DNA of 64,000 nt from Shewanella litoralis (GTDB lineage: Bacteria > Pseudomonadota > Gammaproteobacteria > Enterobacterales > Shewanellaceae), in assembly GCF_009828585.1 (NCBI RefSeq), contig NZ_WSRZ01000006.1:62001-126000 (forward strand), read 5' to 3'. Of the stretch, positions 36,638-45,663 are shown one piece after another (positions within the stretch are counted from its first letter, which is position 1; the number at the start of each line of letters is the position of its first letter). The position numbers and the translations under genes are program-made. The notes beneath the pieces are model-generated. The model was not told the DNA's origin. It saw only the letters and a list, made by a program, of their open reading frames with translations, and searched no databases.

Positions 36638-37072
36638 TTAAGCTGACATGACTTGCTTAAAACTGTTAAACATTGAGCGATCGGTGCGGGCTTTTTTAAG
36701 TTTACGGATACACTCTTTTAGCGACTGCTCCGCTAAACGGCCAAATACACCATCATATTCATTGTTATTCATTTCTTCTTCAGAGTCTGCACTATCGGCA
36801 ATTTCTTGTGCCACACGGCTTAATTGCATCCAGGCATTGGCAATATAAAAGCCATGAAATTCTGCTTTGGGCATTAACTTCTGCGCACTGCCAGGCAAAG
36901 CTTCCCAGGCGTTAGCAAATGCATTGGCGTTATCTTCAACCAACTCTTTAAACAAGCCTTCATACGCTTCTTGAAGTGTTTCTGGTAATTTGTCCATGGG
37001 TAGCACTTTATTGGCTACATTGTATGAAATTTGCTTGGCCACTTTTTCATATTCTTGATCAACTTTGCTCAT
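36638..37072 (-). CDS. conserved hypothetical protein
   Basis: A 144-residue soluble acidic protein of no family I recognise, mostly alpha-helical by composition, with no signal peptide. The C-terminal part is basic (CIRKLKKARTDRSMF). The ATG at 37072 (MSKVDQ) has GAGAG six bases upstream. The frame runs on upstream to 37180, but that extension is inside the MITE-like repeat and is not part of the gene. Function is unknown. Confidence 0.7.
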   Translation of the reverse strand: MSKVDQEYEKVAKQISYNVANKVLPMDKLPETLQEAYEGLFKELVEDNANAFANAWEALPGSAQKLMPKAEFHGFYIANAWMQLSRVAQEIADSADSEEEMNNNEYDGVFGRLAEQSLKECIRKLKKARTDRSMFNSFKQVMSA

Positions 37073-37703
37073 GGTGTTCTCTCTACTTTTAGCAACAATG
37101 TACATAATATGTGGTCTATACCCAAACAACCTGAAGATGCTCGATTTCAGCAAGAGTTTACACGCGTTTAGGCAAGGCATTGATTGCGGGTAATGGTCGT
37201 TCCCTTTCCAAAATCAATAACGCAGCATAAACACGTGTAAAACTTGCCCTTTGGGAGTTTCACCGTGTTCCCACTACGTTGTTGCGCTAATTTATAAGGT
37301 ACCTACATTACCGCATTAACGCGCCTAGTATTGAAAACACGGTGAAGCTCTGAAACACGGATCTTCAAGTTGATTGGGTATATACTCAGGCGCGGTTAAG
37401 CCGACTCTGTAAGGCTATTCGGGCAAGTGTATGTAAAGCCACAATCACAAAGGCGTCTTTATACTCGCGTAGCTATGTGAATGCAAACGCCAACATAGAT
37501 AATATTATTGCAAAACGGATACAAAAACGTGTGCTAAACCTGCCAAAAACAAGTGTAACAAAACTTTAACACGCTATAATTTACCATGAAAAACACACCC
37601 GCAAGACATTGATACAAAAACACGCTATTCTTGGAAAAGTTAAGCCAAAAATAATAATTAATGCTGAGACTCCGACACTTTGTTTACGCTAAAAATAACG
37701 CAA
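37073..37703. other. long intergenic region holding a MITE-like repeat
   Basis: About 631 bases between the hypothetical gene and the TPR-GGDEF gene. The first half is the repeat element at 37117-37382. The second half is non-coding and includes a TATAAT at about 37574, likely the promoter of the GGDEF gene. No other feature was recognised. Confidence 0.7.
37117..37382. repeat. MITE-like non-autonomous repeat with terminal inverted repeats
   Basis: The ends are near-perfect inverted repeats of 22 bases (20 of 22 match). The left end begins TATACCCAAACAACCTG and the right end finishes CAAGTTGATTGGGTATA. Directly outside, TA is found on both sides, consistent with a TA target duplication. Inside are further inverted pairs: TTCACCGTGTT (37259-37269) with AACACGGTGAA (37336-37346), and a degenerate pair around 37151-37170 and 37229-37248. 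It has no coding frame of its own. At 266 bp it resembles a miniature inverted-repeat element mobilised in trans. I recall similar GGGTATA-type ends from Shewanella genomes but cannot confirm this. Confidence 0.7.
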
Positions 37704-39566
37704 ATGACTCGCACGATCGTACTCATGCTTTTAATGGGATTGAGCAGCATTGCATATGCCAATCCTATCGAAAATAAACGTGCAGATGAAATTTATCAGC
37801 TTTTTGATAGCGGCAAATTTTTACCCGACGACGAAGTAAGCGAACTGCTACAAGAATACAAAAACAGTTTAGCCTCAAATGATACCGTCAGACAGCAATT
37901 GCATATCCGCTTAACATGTTGGAACTTCCCTTACGACACGTCAGAGCAAATGAAGACAGCGGTTGCTTATGCCGACGAATACCTAAAAATATACAGCCAA
38001 CCTAGCCCATCCCTTATTCAAGTCGATTTGCAGTTGTGTAAATCTTGGTATTTGCATTATTTAGGCCAAAATAGCTCGTTATTTAGTATTTTAGATAACG
38101 CTATAGACAATGCTTATTTGCTTGAAGACCCACGCCTTATTGCAGACGGACGTAGCATTAGAGGCACGATATTATCTTACATGGGTAACTTTTCTGCCGC
38201 GCTAGAAGATCTCATCACAGCACAAAATTTATATGAAACCCTTAACATTCCTTATTGGGCAAACGTTAATTTAAGTGAGCTTGCCAACAGCTACAGACGC
38301 TTTGGTGATGCTACAACAGCCTTAAAATATCAATTAAAACTCGAGCAAGTCTATCTCAAAAACAAGCAGCTATATGCCGCCAATCAAACTAATAGTGAAA
38401 TAGCTATGTCGCTTGAAGAACTCGGGCGCTATCAAGAAGCGATTGTACGTTATCAAAAAACACGTGATTTTTGGCTCAAAGAAAAGGAATTCATTGCCGC
38501 CGCCGACACCTCGATTAGCATTGGTGGAAATTTAATCCATCTAAATCGATTAGATGAAGCAAAATCAGTACTTGAGCAAGCCGAAAAGCAAATTAAATCT
38601 GATAACGAAGGCAGTTATAGTTATATGAATTTGTATCTTGCCCAAGTCCACTACCAATTAAACAATAATACTCAAGCACTCACCTATGCTCAAAAAGCTG
38701 AAACTGCATTTCGTTACAGTGAAAATGCTCGAGGGCTCAACAAAGCATTGCGTTTGAAAAGTCAAATTTATCAAGGTTTAGCGCAATGGCTTGAGGCCTA
38801 CCAATCATTATCTGCATATGTTGAATCACATCTAGCACTCGACAAACAAACCATGTCAGACAGAAACACTGAAATGCAGACTCGTTTTAATACCAACAAA
38901 ATTCAAACTGAAAATGACTTGTTAGTGCAACGAGATAAAGACAAAGAACAACAATTGCAGATAATGCAGCGCAACGAAAACATGCAAATCATCATTATTA
39001 TCTTAGTGGCGATCATTTTAATCATTGTGTCGATTTTTGCCTATAAACAATTGATGCGTAAAAAGTTGTTTAGACGCCTCGCCATGACCGATGAACTCAC
39101 TAAATTGTCAAATAGGCGTGATACCTATTCACAGGGGCAGCACTTTTTAAAAGTGGCTCAACTCTCTGGCAAACCTTTCTCGATTATTTCTTTCGATGCC
39201 GATCATTTCAAACAGGTTAATGACCAGTTAGGCCATGAAATTGGTGACAAGGTGCTCGTTAAGTTGGCATCGATTTGTGCCAGTATGATGCGAGACACCG
39301 ATGTGGTTGGCAGAGTGGGCGGTGAAGAATTTTTAGTATTATTGCCCAATATTGATAAAACCACCGCTATCGAAATTGCTAAGCGCCTAATCGAAACCAT
39401 TGCGCATTACGATTGGCAGCAAATTGCCCCTAACTTAGCTCAAACGGTCAGCGCAGGGGTTGCGAGCTACAGCAATGAAGTCGAACTGTCGCCATTATTA
39501 CTCAAAGCCGACAAAGCACTTTATTCTGCCAAAGCTGCGGGCCGAAACTGTGTTAAAGCCGAGTAA
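37704..39566 (+). CDS. TPR-domain diguanylate cyclase, exported sensor
   Basis: A 620-residue protein: signal peptide or anchor (about 1-20, ending SSIAYA), a periplasmic TPR-like helical region (about 60-390), one membrane helix (about 430-450, NMQIIIIILVAIILIIVSIFAY) and a cytoplasmic GGDEF domain with the active motif GGEEF and I-site-like context (RDTDVVGRVGGEEF). It should make c-di-GMP in response to a periplasmic signal or partner. The ATG at 37704 is used; a TTG at 37680 is less likely. No strong ribosome site is seen before either. Next is queG, 40 bases downstream. Confidence 0.88.
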   Translation: MTRTIVLMLLMGLSSIAYANPIENKRADEIYQLFDSGKFLPDDEVSELLQEYKNSLASNDTVRQQLHIRLTCWNFPYDTSEQMKTAVAYADEYLKIYSQPSPSLIQVDLQLCKSWYLHYLGQNSSLFSILDNAIDNAYLLEDPRLIADGRSIRGTILSYMGNFSAALEDLITAQNLYETLNIPYWANVNLSELANSYRRFGDATTALKYQLKLEQVYLKNKQLYAANQTNSEIAMSLEELGRYQEAIVRYQKTRDFWLKEKEFIAAADTSISIGGNLIHLNRLDEAKSVLEQAEKQIKSDNEGSYSYMNLYLAQVHYQLNNNTQALTYAQKAETAFRYSENARGLNKALRLKSQIYQGLAQWLEAYQSLSAYVESHLALDKQTMSDRNTEMQTRFNTNKIQTENDLLVQRDKDKEQQLQIMQRNENMQIIIIILVAIILIIVSIFAYKQLMRKKLFRRLAMTDELTKLSNRRDTYSQGQHFLKVAQLSGKPFSIISFDADHFKQVNDQLGHEIGDKVLVKLASICASMMRDTDVVGRVGGEEFLVLLPNIDKTTAIEIAKRLIETIAHYDWQQIAPNLAQTVSAGVASYSNEVELSPLLLKADKALYSAKAAGRNCVKAE

Positions 39567-39606
39567 AACGGGTATAATTTCTGCGTGTTTACTCAATGAT
39601 AGTGTT

Positions 39607-40833
39607 ATGACTGCATCGACCCCAGAATCAACGCCAGATCAACATATCGATCTTACCAGCCAATCACCTGAGCCATGTCCATTGACAGCGGCCCAGCTTG
39701 ATGCGCTCAACCGACAAATCAAACTCTGGGGTAAAGAACTCGGTTTTGCTCACATTGGCGTGGCAGACATTGATTTAAGCCAACATGAAGCGGGATTACA
39801 AGACTGGTTAGACAAAGGCTATCACGGTGAAATGAACTACATGGCGAGCCATGGCATGATGCGTGCCAGGCCTAATGAGTTACACCCAGGCAGCCTCAGA
39901 GTCATTTGTGCACGCATGGATTACCTGCCACCAGACGCTGGCTTTGCCAGTAATTTAACCAATCCAAACTTGGCCTATATATCTCGTTATGCTGGCGGGC
40001 GTGACTATCATAAAATGATCCGTCAACGGCTTAAAAAGCTCGGCGATAACATTACGGAACACTGCAAAACCCTCGGATTTGATGCAACCGACTTTAGGCC
40101 TTTTGTCGATTCAGCACCAATATTAGAGCGGCCGCTAGCAGACAAGGCTGGACTGGGCTGGACTGGCAAACACTCGCTGATTTTACACCCCGACGCTGGC
40201 AGTTGGTTTTTTCTCGGTGAACTGCTCATTAACCTGCCTTTACCGTTAGATATTCCAATAAAAGAAGGCTGCAACACCTGCGTTGCCTGCATAAAGTCCT
40301 GCCCAACCGATGCCATCGTTGCGCCTTATGTTGTCGATGCGCGCCGCTGTATTTCATATTTAACGATAGAGTTGCAAGGCGCTATCCCAGAAGAGTTTAG
40401 ACCCTTAATCGGTAACCGAATTTACGGCTGTGACGATTGCCAATTAGTCTGCCCAGTTAACAGCAAAGCCCCACTGACAGCAGAGCCCGACTTTCATACC
40501 CGCCAACCACTTATTCAACCCGAGTTAATCGATTTATTTAGTTGGTCAGAATCATACTTTTTACGCCAAACAGAAGGCAGCGCCATTAGACGTATCGGCC
40601 ATAAACGCTGGTTACGCAATATCGCCATAGCATTAGGTAATGCACCTGCAAATCCAGATATCATCGCCGCACTTGAACAACGTAAACTCAGCGACGAAGT
40701 CGATGACATGGTGCTAGAGCATATCGATTGGGCCCTGGCACAACAAAAGCAAAAAGCGCCACAAGAGGCGCTTTCACGTAAAACCCAGCGAGTCATCCGC
40801 TCAGTACAAAAAGGCCTACCAAGAGACGCCTAG
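39607..40833 (+). CDS. queG: epoxyqueuosine reductase
   Basis: Reduces epoxyqueuosine to queuosine in the wobble base of tRNA, the last step of queuosine synthesis. It needs cobalamin and two [4Fe-4S] clusters. Cys222, Cys225, Cys228 and Cys232 bind one cluster (GCNTCVACIKSCPTDA), and Cys275, Cys278, Cys282 with Cys248 the other (GCDDCQLVCPVN). Asp133 in GRDYH is the probable catalytic acid. Length 408 aa, with a 30-residue N-terminal extension before the core. The frame extends upstream into the GGDEF gene, but the ATG at 39607 is the sensible start, with a TATAAT at 39573. Cobalamin dependence links it to the BtuB-like receptor. Confidence 0.95.
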   Translation: MTASTPESTPDQHIDLTSQSPEPCPLTAAQLDALNRQIKLWGKELGFAHIGVADIDLSQHEAGLQDWLDKGYHGEMNYMASHGMMRARPNELHPGSLRVICARMDYLPPDAGFASNLTNPNLAYISRYAGGRDYHKMIRQRLKKLGDNITEHCKTLGFDATDFRPFVDSAPILERPLADKAGLGWTGKHSLILHPDAGSWFFLGELLINLPLPLDIPIKEGCNTCVACIKSCPTDAIVAPYVVDARRCISYLTIELQGAIPEEFRPLIGNRIYGCDDCQLVCPVNSKAPLTAEPDFHTRQPLIQPELIDLFSWSESYFLRQTEGSAIRRIGHKRWLRNIAIALGNAPANPDIIAALEQRKLSDEVDDMVLEHIDWALAQQKQKAPQEALSRKTQRVIRSVQKGLPRDA

Positions 40834-40876
40834 GTTTTTGAGTGTTTTTGTCTGAGCAGGCTAAACCGTCATGATG

Positions 40877-41083
40877 TTAAGTATCTAAGGTAAAGCCCAC
40901 CTTTATGGTGACTTGCCAGTGAGCCACTAGTCCTTCCTCCAAATGACCACGGGTTTCTATTACTTCAAACCAGCGTAAATGCTTAACCGTTTTATTGGCC
41001 TGGGCAATGGCGTTTTTTACTGCATCGTCGCTGCTGATTGGCGATGAACCGACAAGCTCAATAATCTTGTAAGTATGACTCAT
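40877..41083 (-). CDS. dodecin family protein
   Basis: Small flavin-binding storage protein of 68 aa that forms a hollow dodecamer. The sequence carries the family layout: [35 protein letters not shown] with the flavin-stacking Trp, and a C-terminal [23 protein letters not shown] is placed upstream of the ATG. It converges with queG. Function is buffering of free flavin. Confidence 0.93.
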   Translation of the reverse strand: MSHTYKIIELVGSSPISSDDAVKNAIAQANKTVKHLRWFEVIETRGHLEEGLVAHWQVTIKVGFTLDT

Positions 41084-41459
41084 GCTTAGCTCCTTATTTT
41101 CAGATCATTAAAGCGCTATTAATAAATGATTAATCCTTTATCAGTGTAGCCTTAAGCTTGTCTGTTCGCTTTTTTCTATCGTGCGAGGCGTTATGGTTTC
41201 AATCCTATAACGCAAGTGGGCTCTACTTCTCTTCAAATAGGCGCTTAGGTTAAGCATCTAACTGACCCAGCAACAACTTGAAGCTCAGTTATTGAATATT
41301 GTATACAGCAAAGTCGCTTTATTAACTAAAATTAATAGTTAAATATGTACAAAAACTCATACAGGCGTCTGGACGTCTAGAAGTTTATTGTGTTACTCTG
41401 CTGCCAAGCAATCGAATTGATTTCATCAGCTAGTTGAGCAAGATTCATGTGGAGAGAAA
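41084..41459. other. regulatory gap between dodecin and metR
   Basis: About 376 bases between divergent genes. The metR-proximal part contains the tandem met boxes at 41363-41386. I see no other coding signal. Confidence 0.65.
41363..41386 (+). promoter_or_regulatory. three tandem MetJ-type met boxes upstream of metR
   Basis: Three adjacent 8-mers AGGCGTCT, GGACGTCT and AGAAGTTT match the MetJ consensus AGACGTCT at 7, 7 and 6 of 8 positions, in the head-to-tail register required for cooperative MetJ binding. They lie 74-97 bases before the metR ATG. Repression of metR by MetJ with S-adenosylmethionine is the expected outcome. Confidence 0.72.
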
Positions 41460-42365
41460 ATGATAGAGCTTAGACACCTTCGCACCTTGATGGCGTTAAA
41501 AGAAAGTGGCAGTTTGGCAGGTGCAGCTAAAAAGCGGTTTGTAACCCAGTCGGCGCTTTCTCATCAAATAAAAGAGTTAGAAACTCGAATTAACTCAGCG
41601 ATTTTTGTGCGCAAAAGTAAACCGTTAACTTTCACTCATGAAGGTGCGCGACTGCTGAATTTAGCAGAAGAAATCTTACCAAAGGTGATTGCAACTGAGT
41701 CTGATCTTAAACGCGGTCTTGAAGGTGAAAGTCAGCAGCTTAAATTAGGCATAGAATGTCACAGCTGTTTTCGTTGGTTAATGCCGGTGATTGAGCAATT
41801 TAAGCACCACGCTCCAGCTGCGCAGATTGATATTTCAAGCCGCCATTTATTTGATTCACTTAATGCGCTAGAAACAGGCGGGTTAGATATTGTGCTCACC
41901 TCTGATCCGGTTCCTGGTCACAGCGTGGCGTATCAACATTTGTTTGATTTTGAAGTAAAGCTCGTGACATCGAGTGAGCATACCTTAGCGAAAAAAGCTT
42001 ACGTAACGCCAACCGATTTAGCAAAACAAACCTTGATTAGTTACCCTGTACCATTAGCTCGTTTAGACATTTACAAACACTTCTTAGAGCCTGCAGGTAT
42101 TGAACCTGGAGAGCAAAAGCAATGCGACTTAACGTCAATGTTATTGCAACGAGTGGCTTGTAATGATGGCGTAGCGACATTACCAACATGGTCAATTCGT
42201 GAAAGCCAGGGCTTAAGTTTAGCTGCGGTAAAATTAGGTTCAGAAGGGCTTAAACGTCCGTTGTTTGGTGCTTATCGCCGAGACGCCACTAATGCTAATT
42301 TGATTCAAAAGTGGCTTGAGCTTGTTGCAAGTGAAGGCATGGCATTACAACGGATTAATCAATAG
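41460..42365 (+). CDS. metR: LysR family activator MetR
   Basis: LysR-type regulator (301 aa) that activates methionine biosynthesis genes with homocysteine as co-effector. The N-terminal helix-turn-helix reads IELRHLRTLMALKESGSLAGAAK, then FVTQSALSHQIKELETR, closely as in MetR. The effector domain starts around residue 90 with LKLGIECHSCFRWL, the homocysteine-site region. GGAGAG lies before the ATG. The tail overlaps the convergent HDOD gene by 21 bases. Control by tandem MetJ boxes strengthens the assignment. No metE is beside it in this window. Confidence 0.93.
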   Translation: MIELRHLRTLMALKESGSLAGAAKKRFVTQSALSHQIKELETRINSAIFVRKSKPLTFTHEGARLLNLAEEILPKVIATESDLKRGLEGESQQLKLGIECHSCFRWLMPVIEQFKHHAPAAQIDISSRHLFDSLNALETGGLDIVLTSDPVPGHSVAYQHLFDFEVKLVTSSEHTLAKKAYVTPTDLAKQTLISYPVPLARLDIYKHFLEPAGIEPGEQKQCDLTSMLLQRVACNDGVATLPTWSIRESQGLSLAAVKLGSEGLKRPLFGAYRRDATNANLIQKWLELVASEGMALQRINQ

Positions 42366-43091
42366 TTTCCGTTTAGATAACACGCGTCGAAGCACAAGTC
42401 CTGCAGAGTCAGGGTTTTGTGTTTGACGTAAGTTATGCGCGATTAAAAACTCTTCACGTAAATCATCATCTAAGCCTAACGATTCAAACGCTTCTAAAGA
42501 CAGTTTTTGTTGCTGTTGGTCAATCAATGACTTAAGCACTTTTAAAGACACAGGTCTTGGCAGTTCTGCATTTAAATAAGCAAATGCCGTTAAGGCTATC
42601 ACCTGGCCAAACACACTAAATAAGGCTAAGGTTTGCACTTCATCAGCATCGACTTTTATCCCCGCTCCAGCTTCGTTTTCAGCTCGCAGTAACTCGATAC
42701 AATCATGGGCTATAGTTTCATTTAACGCCCAGTAACCCTGGACTAGCTTTTTGTAAGGCTCGGCGAGTTCATCAAGACGTTCTTTTAAATAAAATGAAAA
42801 AGCATAACGGTAAATATTCACCTGACCTAAACGGATTAAGGCATCTTTTACACTGCGGCTTTTGGTTGACACAACCCCTGCATTTTGCGCTGTATTACTG
42901 CGTTGTAATAAATGAGCGGCAAGCGCGGGATCGGCAGAAACGGTATCAATAACAATGCGAATATCAGCTTCATTAATGAGTGCCTTTTTTAATGGGATCA
43001 AAATACCACGGCGACCAATCACTTGCTCTTCATTGCCAATAATCGCTTGAACTTGAGTCAGCACTTGTTGTTCAAGATTTGTCATATGCAT
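42345..43091 (-). CDS. HDOD domain-containing protein
   Basis: Cytoplasmic 248-residue protein with an HDOD domain over residues ~15-220: IDTVSADPALAAHLLQRSNTA and VKDALIRLGQVNIYRYA are the typical signatures. It lacks the HD metal residues of the active phosphodiesterase relatives, so a scaffold or signalling role is expected. AAAGG lies six bases before the ATG. It converges with metR and overlaps its 3' end, and it follows the BtuB-like gene on the same strand after a terminator. Confidence 0.83.
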   Translation of the reverse strand: MHMTNLEQQVLTQVQAIIGNEEQVIGRRGILIPLKKALINEADIRIVIDTVSADPALAAHLLQRSNTAQNAGVVSTKSRSVKDALIRLGQVNIYRYAFSFYLKERLDELAEPYKKLVQGYWALNETIAHDCIELLRAENEAGAGIKVDADEVQTLALFSVFGQVIALTAFAYLNAELPRPVSLKVLKSLIDQQQQKLSLEAFESLGLDDDLREEFLIAHNLRQTQNPDSAGLVLRRVLSKRKLLINPL

Positions 43092-43140
43092 CAGTTACCT
43101 TTGGTGAAAGAATCAGGCTATAAATTAATTTAACGATATA

Positions 43141-43173
43141 TTAAAACGAAAGCCAGTAATAGTTACTGGCTTT
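43141..43173 (-). terminator. terminator of the BtuB-like receptor gene
   Basis: Perfect 11-base arms AAAGCCAGTAA and TTACTGGCTTT around a 3-base loop, then CGTTTTAAT on the minus strand. It begins 30 bases after the receptor stop. Confidence 0.75.
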
Positions 43174-43202
43174 GGTGTTTAAGCTGAGTTCAGCTGAGTT
43201 GA

Positions 43203-45194
43203 TTAAAAGCGGTAACCGGCCGTTATTCTAAATGAGCGCCCAGTACCTGAGTAATAACCATTACCAAAAGACGAGTAATAACCTGTTCCTACATAGTCTT
43301 CATCTAACAAATTATCGACACGCAAACTCGCTGTCCAGGCATTACGCTGATAGTTTAACGCGACATTTGTGAGTACATAACTGTCGAGCTTATCACCAGC
43401 ATTACTATTATCGCCTTCCATGTAACGCTCACCCGTATAAACGCCTTCAACAAAGGTTTGCCAATGATCTGCAAAATCGTAACTCATGTACGCTTTACCA
43501 GAATGCTCAGCGACCCATGATAGTGCTTTACCCTCGTTTTCGCCTTGGGTAAATTCGGCATCAATATAGTCGTACGAAGCGCCTAACAGCCAATCATTTG
43601 CTAACTGCACTTCATAAGTCGTGTTAATACCAAAACGACGAGACTCATCAGCGTTTACGTTTGCTCCACCACCGTAAGGTCCGTCAGTACGGCTGCCGTC
43701 GTAAACAATCTCATCTTCCAAATCAAGGCGATAAAGGTTTAACTTAACGGTTTGCGTTGCACCAGTCCAATCCCAGCCAGCCTCAAATGAGCGCCCGGTT
43801 TGTGGATCTAATCCTTGCACGTCTAATGGCGTGTAGGCTTGCTCATCGACTTTTGCAAAACGGAAGTTATCATTGGCGCGAACATAAAAACGATGTTCTA
43901 CACTTGGACGATAATTGACACCTAACTCTAATGCATGAGCATCGTTATCTAGTTCAATACCCTCTGCATACAATAATTGATCAGTTAAATCGTCGGTTAC
44001 TTCAGAATAACGACCACCAACTACATATGACAAGGTTGAGGTTAACGGCACCGTTGCTTGAACATAAGCACTTTGCATGGTTTGTTGGTTATTACGCTGA
44101 ATATACAAGGTATCAAAGTCAGCCTCACCTCGGCTCACATCAATACCAGCAACCATAGTTAAGGCACCATTTGCTAACGGATAGTTCGCGGTCGCTTTTG
44201 GTGAAAAGCTCAGTAAATCTCGATCAATATGCCCTGCACTGCCAAACAATAAGCTGCTCATTGAAGTGTCTGAATACGTTAAATCTGCGCCCAGCGCCCA
44301 TACATCAGTGAGCTGATATTGATAGCCACTGCGAACGGCGGTAGTGATTTCGTGAGAATATTCACCGTCTGAAAAAGACGCGACTTGACGAGGATTGTCT
44401 TCATATTGCGCTAAACTTAACGCCCCAGGAGCCTGGCGATCATTATCGAAGTAATTCACTTCTACATAAAAATCTTCAACATCGGTTTGGTACTGAATAC
44501 GACCTAGAATAGAGCCTGTTTCGTTGTCGTTATTATCACGATAGTTATCGCTTTGGTTATAACTGCCCGCTAAAAAGTAACGCCAGGTGTCGTTAATTGC
44601 ACCAGAAACATCGCCTTTAACTTCATAGGTGTCAAAGCTGCCGCCACCCACTTGCAAGCCACCAGCGGTTTGGGTTGGGGCTTTGGTAATAATGTTAATC
44701 ACGCCGCCTACCGCTTGGTCGCCATACAATACACCCGCACTGCCAGATAAAATCTCAACGCGTTCAATTAAGTTAAGTGGGATGGATTCAACGCTTGGTG
44801 CAGAAATATCGATATTATTTAACCGACGACCGTCAACTAAAATAAGGGTGTTATTAACCGCTTGCGAAGCTGAAAAGCCGCGCATCGAAAAGACCGCACC
44901 AGAATTATTATCTGAAACTTGAATGCCAGATTGGCCGCGCAGTAAGTCAGTAAGGTTGGTTGCACCACTCATTTCAATATCTGCAGCATCGATGACATTG
45001 ACATTAGCGGCAATATTTAACGGATTGGTTTGATTGCGACCAATCACCACAATCGTCTCATCCATTGTCATATCTGACTCGGTTGACGCGCTGGGTATTG
45101 ATTGTGTCGAGGTTGGTGCTGCAACAGCGTTAAGGCTCGTTGCGCAAAGCATTGCACTGATTAATAGTGCGAGTGTAGTTGGTTTAGTACCCAT
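43203..45194 (-). CDS. btuB: BtuB-like TonB-dependent cobalamin receptor
   Basis: Outer-membrane receptor of 663 aa, somewhat longer than E. coli BtuB (614). A signal peptide (about 1-26, ending NAVAA) is followed by a TonB box-like DETIVVIGRN (about 44-53, compare BtuB's DTLVVTA). The plug domain has LLRGQSGIQVSDN, FSMRGFSASQ, ILVDGRRLNNID and VERVEILSGSAGVLYGDQAVGGVINII. The remainder is the beta-barrel, with the final strand FRITAGYRF. The cobalamin riboswitch 140 bases upstream is the strongest evidence for the ligand. AGGAGTTAAAGG precedes the ATG. Confidence 0.88.
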   Translation of the reverse strand: MGTKPTTLALLISAMLCATSLNAVAAPTSTQSIPSASTESDMTMDETIVVIGRNQTNPLNIAANVNVIDAADIEMSGATNLTDLLRGQSGIQVSDNNSGAVFSMRGFSASQAVNNTLILVDGRRLNNIDISAPSVESIPLNLIERVEILSGSAGVLYGDQAVGGVINIITKAPTQTAGGLQVGGGSFDTYEVKGDVSGAINDTWRYFLAGSYNQSDNYRDNNDNETGSILGRIQYQTDVEDFYVEVNYFDNDRQAPGALSLAQYEDNPRQVASFSDGEYSHEITTAVRSGYQYQLTDVWALGADLTYSDTSMSSLLFGSAGHIDRDLLSFSPKATANYPLANGALTMVAGIDVSRGEADFDTLYIQRNNQQTMQSAYVQATVPLTSTLSYVVGGRYSEVTDDLTDQLLYAEGIELDNDAHALELGVNYRPSVEHRFYVRANDNFRFAKVDEQAYTPLDVQGLDPQTGRSFEAGWDWTGATQTVKLNLYRLDLEDEIVYDGSRTDGPYGGGANVNADESRRFGINTTYEVQLANDWLLGASYDYIDAEFTQGENEGKALSWVAEHSGKAYMSYDFADHWQTFVEGVYTGERYMEGDNSNAGDKLDSYVLTNVALNYQRNAWTASLRVDNLLDEDYVGTGYYSSFGNGYYSGTGRSFRITAGYRF

Positions 45195-45663
45195 TTACCT
45201 TTAACTCCTGAAAGGAAAAATGGGGCAAAAGCGCCGCAACATTGACCACCACTTTTGGGCTTACTCAGCAGAGCAAACCCAAAACGGCATAACATCACAT
45301 CTCGAGATCTGCCCACCGAAATCTCGAAATCACCTTTATGGCCGGTCTCCGGACTGAGGTTACGGTACTCAATAGTACACACGAGCCAAGCAAATATGCT
45401 TTGCATATTGGGCTCTCACCTATCACCGTTGCGGGGGCAGTACCAGACTTTCACTGGTTTCCCGATTCTCCAATGGGTCGATATGACTCAACATTGGCAC
45501 CGTAAAGATTGACTAAACTGATATAAATATAAAATTAGAGCTCAATGGCTGAATGGATTAATAACGACAGCCATAAACTTCGGCAGGATTATAACGGAAT
45601 CAGCACGTTGCTGATAGTCGCCTCGTTGTATATCAACCCGCAGATTACTCACGTTAGTGCGAT
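45195..45663. other. leader of the BtuB-like receptor gene
   Basis: About 469 bases. The section 45334-45507 is the cobalamin riboswitch. Between it and the ATG (45195-45333) are two hairpin-forming segments, around 45298-45330 (ATCTCGA with TCGAGAT) and 45252-45283 (TTTTGGG with CCCAAAA), the likely expression platform. The rest (45508-45663) is non-coding. Confidence 0.75.
45334..45507 (-). ncRNA. cobalamin riboswitch
   Basis: On the minus strand the aptamer core is unmistakable. It shows GGGAAACCAGTGAAAGTCTGG, then the CTGCCCCCGCAACGGT core, a variable arm, and the closing B12 box CAGTCCGGAGACCGGCC. The flanks CTTTAcGG and TAAAG can close the outer stem P1. It precedes the BtuB-like gene by 140 bases. 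Binding of adenosylcobalamin is expected to turn expression off. Because no T run follows a hairpin here, control is probably at translation. Confidence 0.93.

Noticed and set aside
37073-37180. Extension of the hypothetical gene upstream into an open frame
   Set aside because: The extension lies partly in the MITE-like repeat and lacks a ribosome site; the ATG at 37072 has GAGAG upstream.
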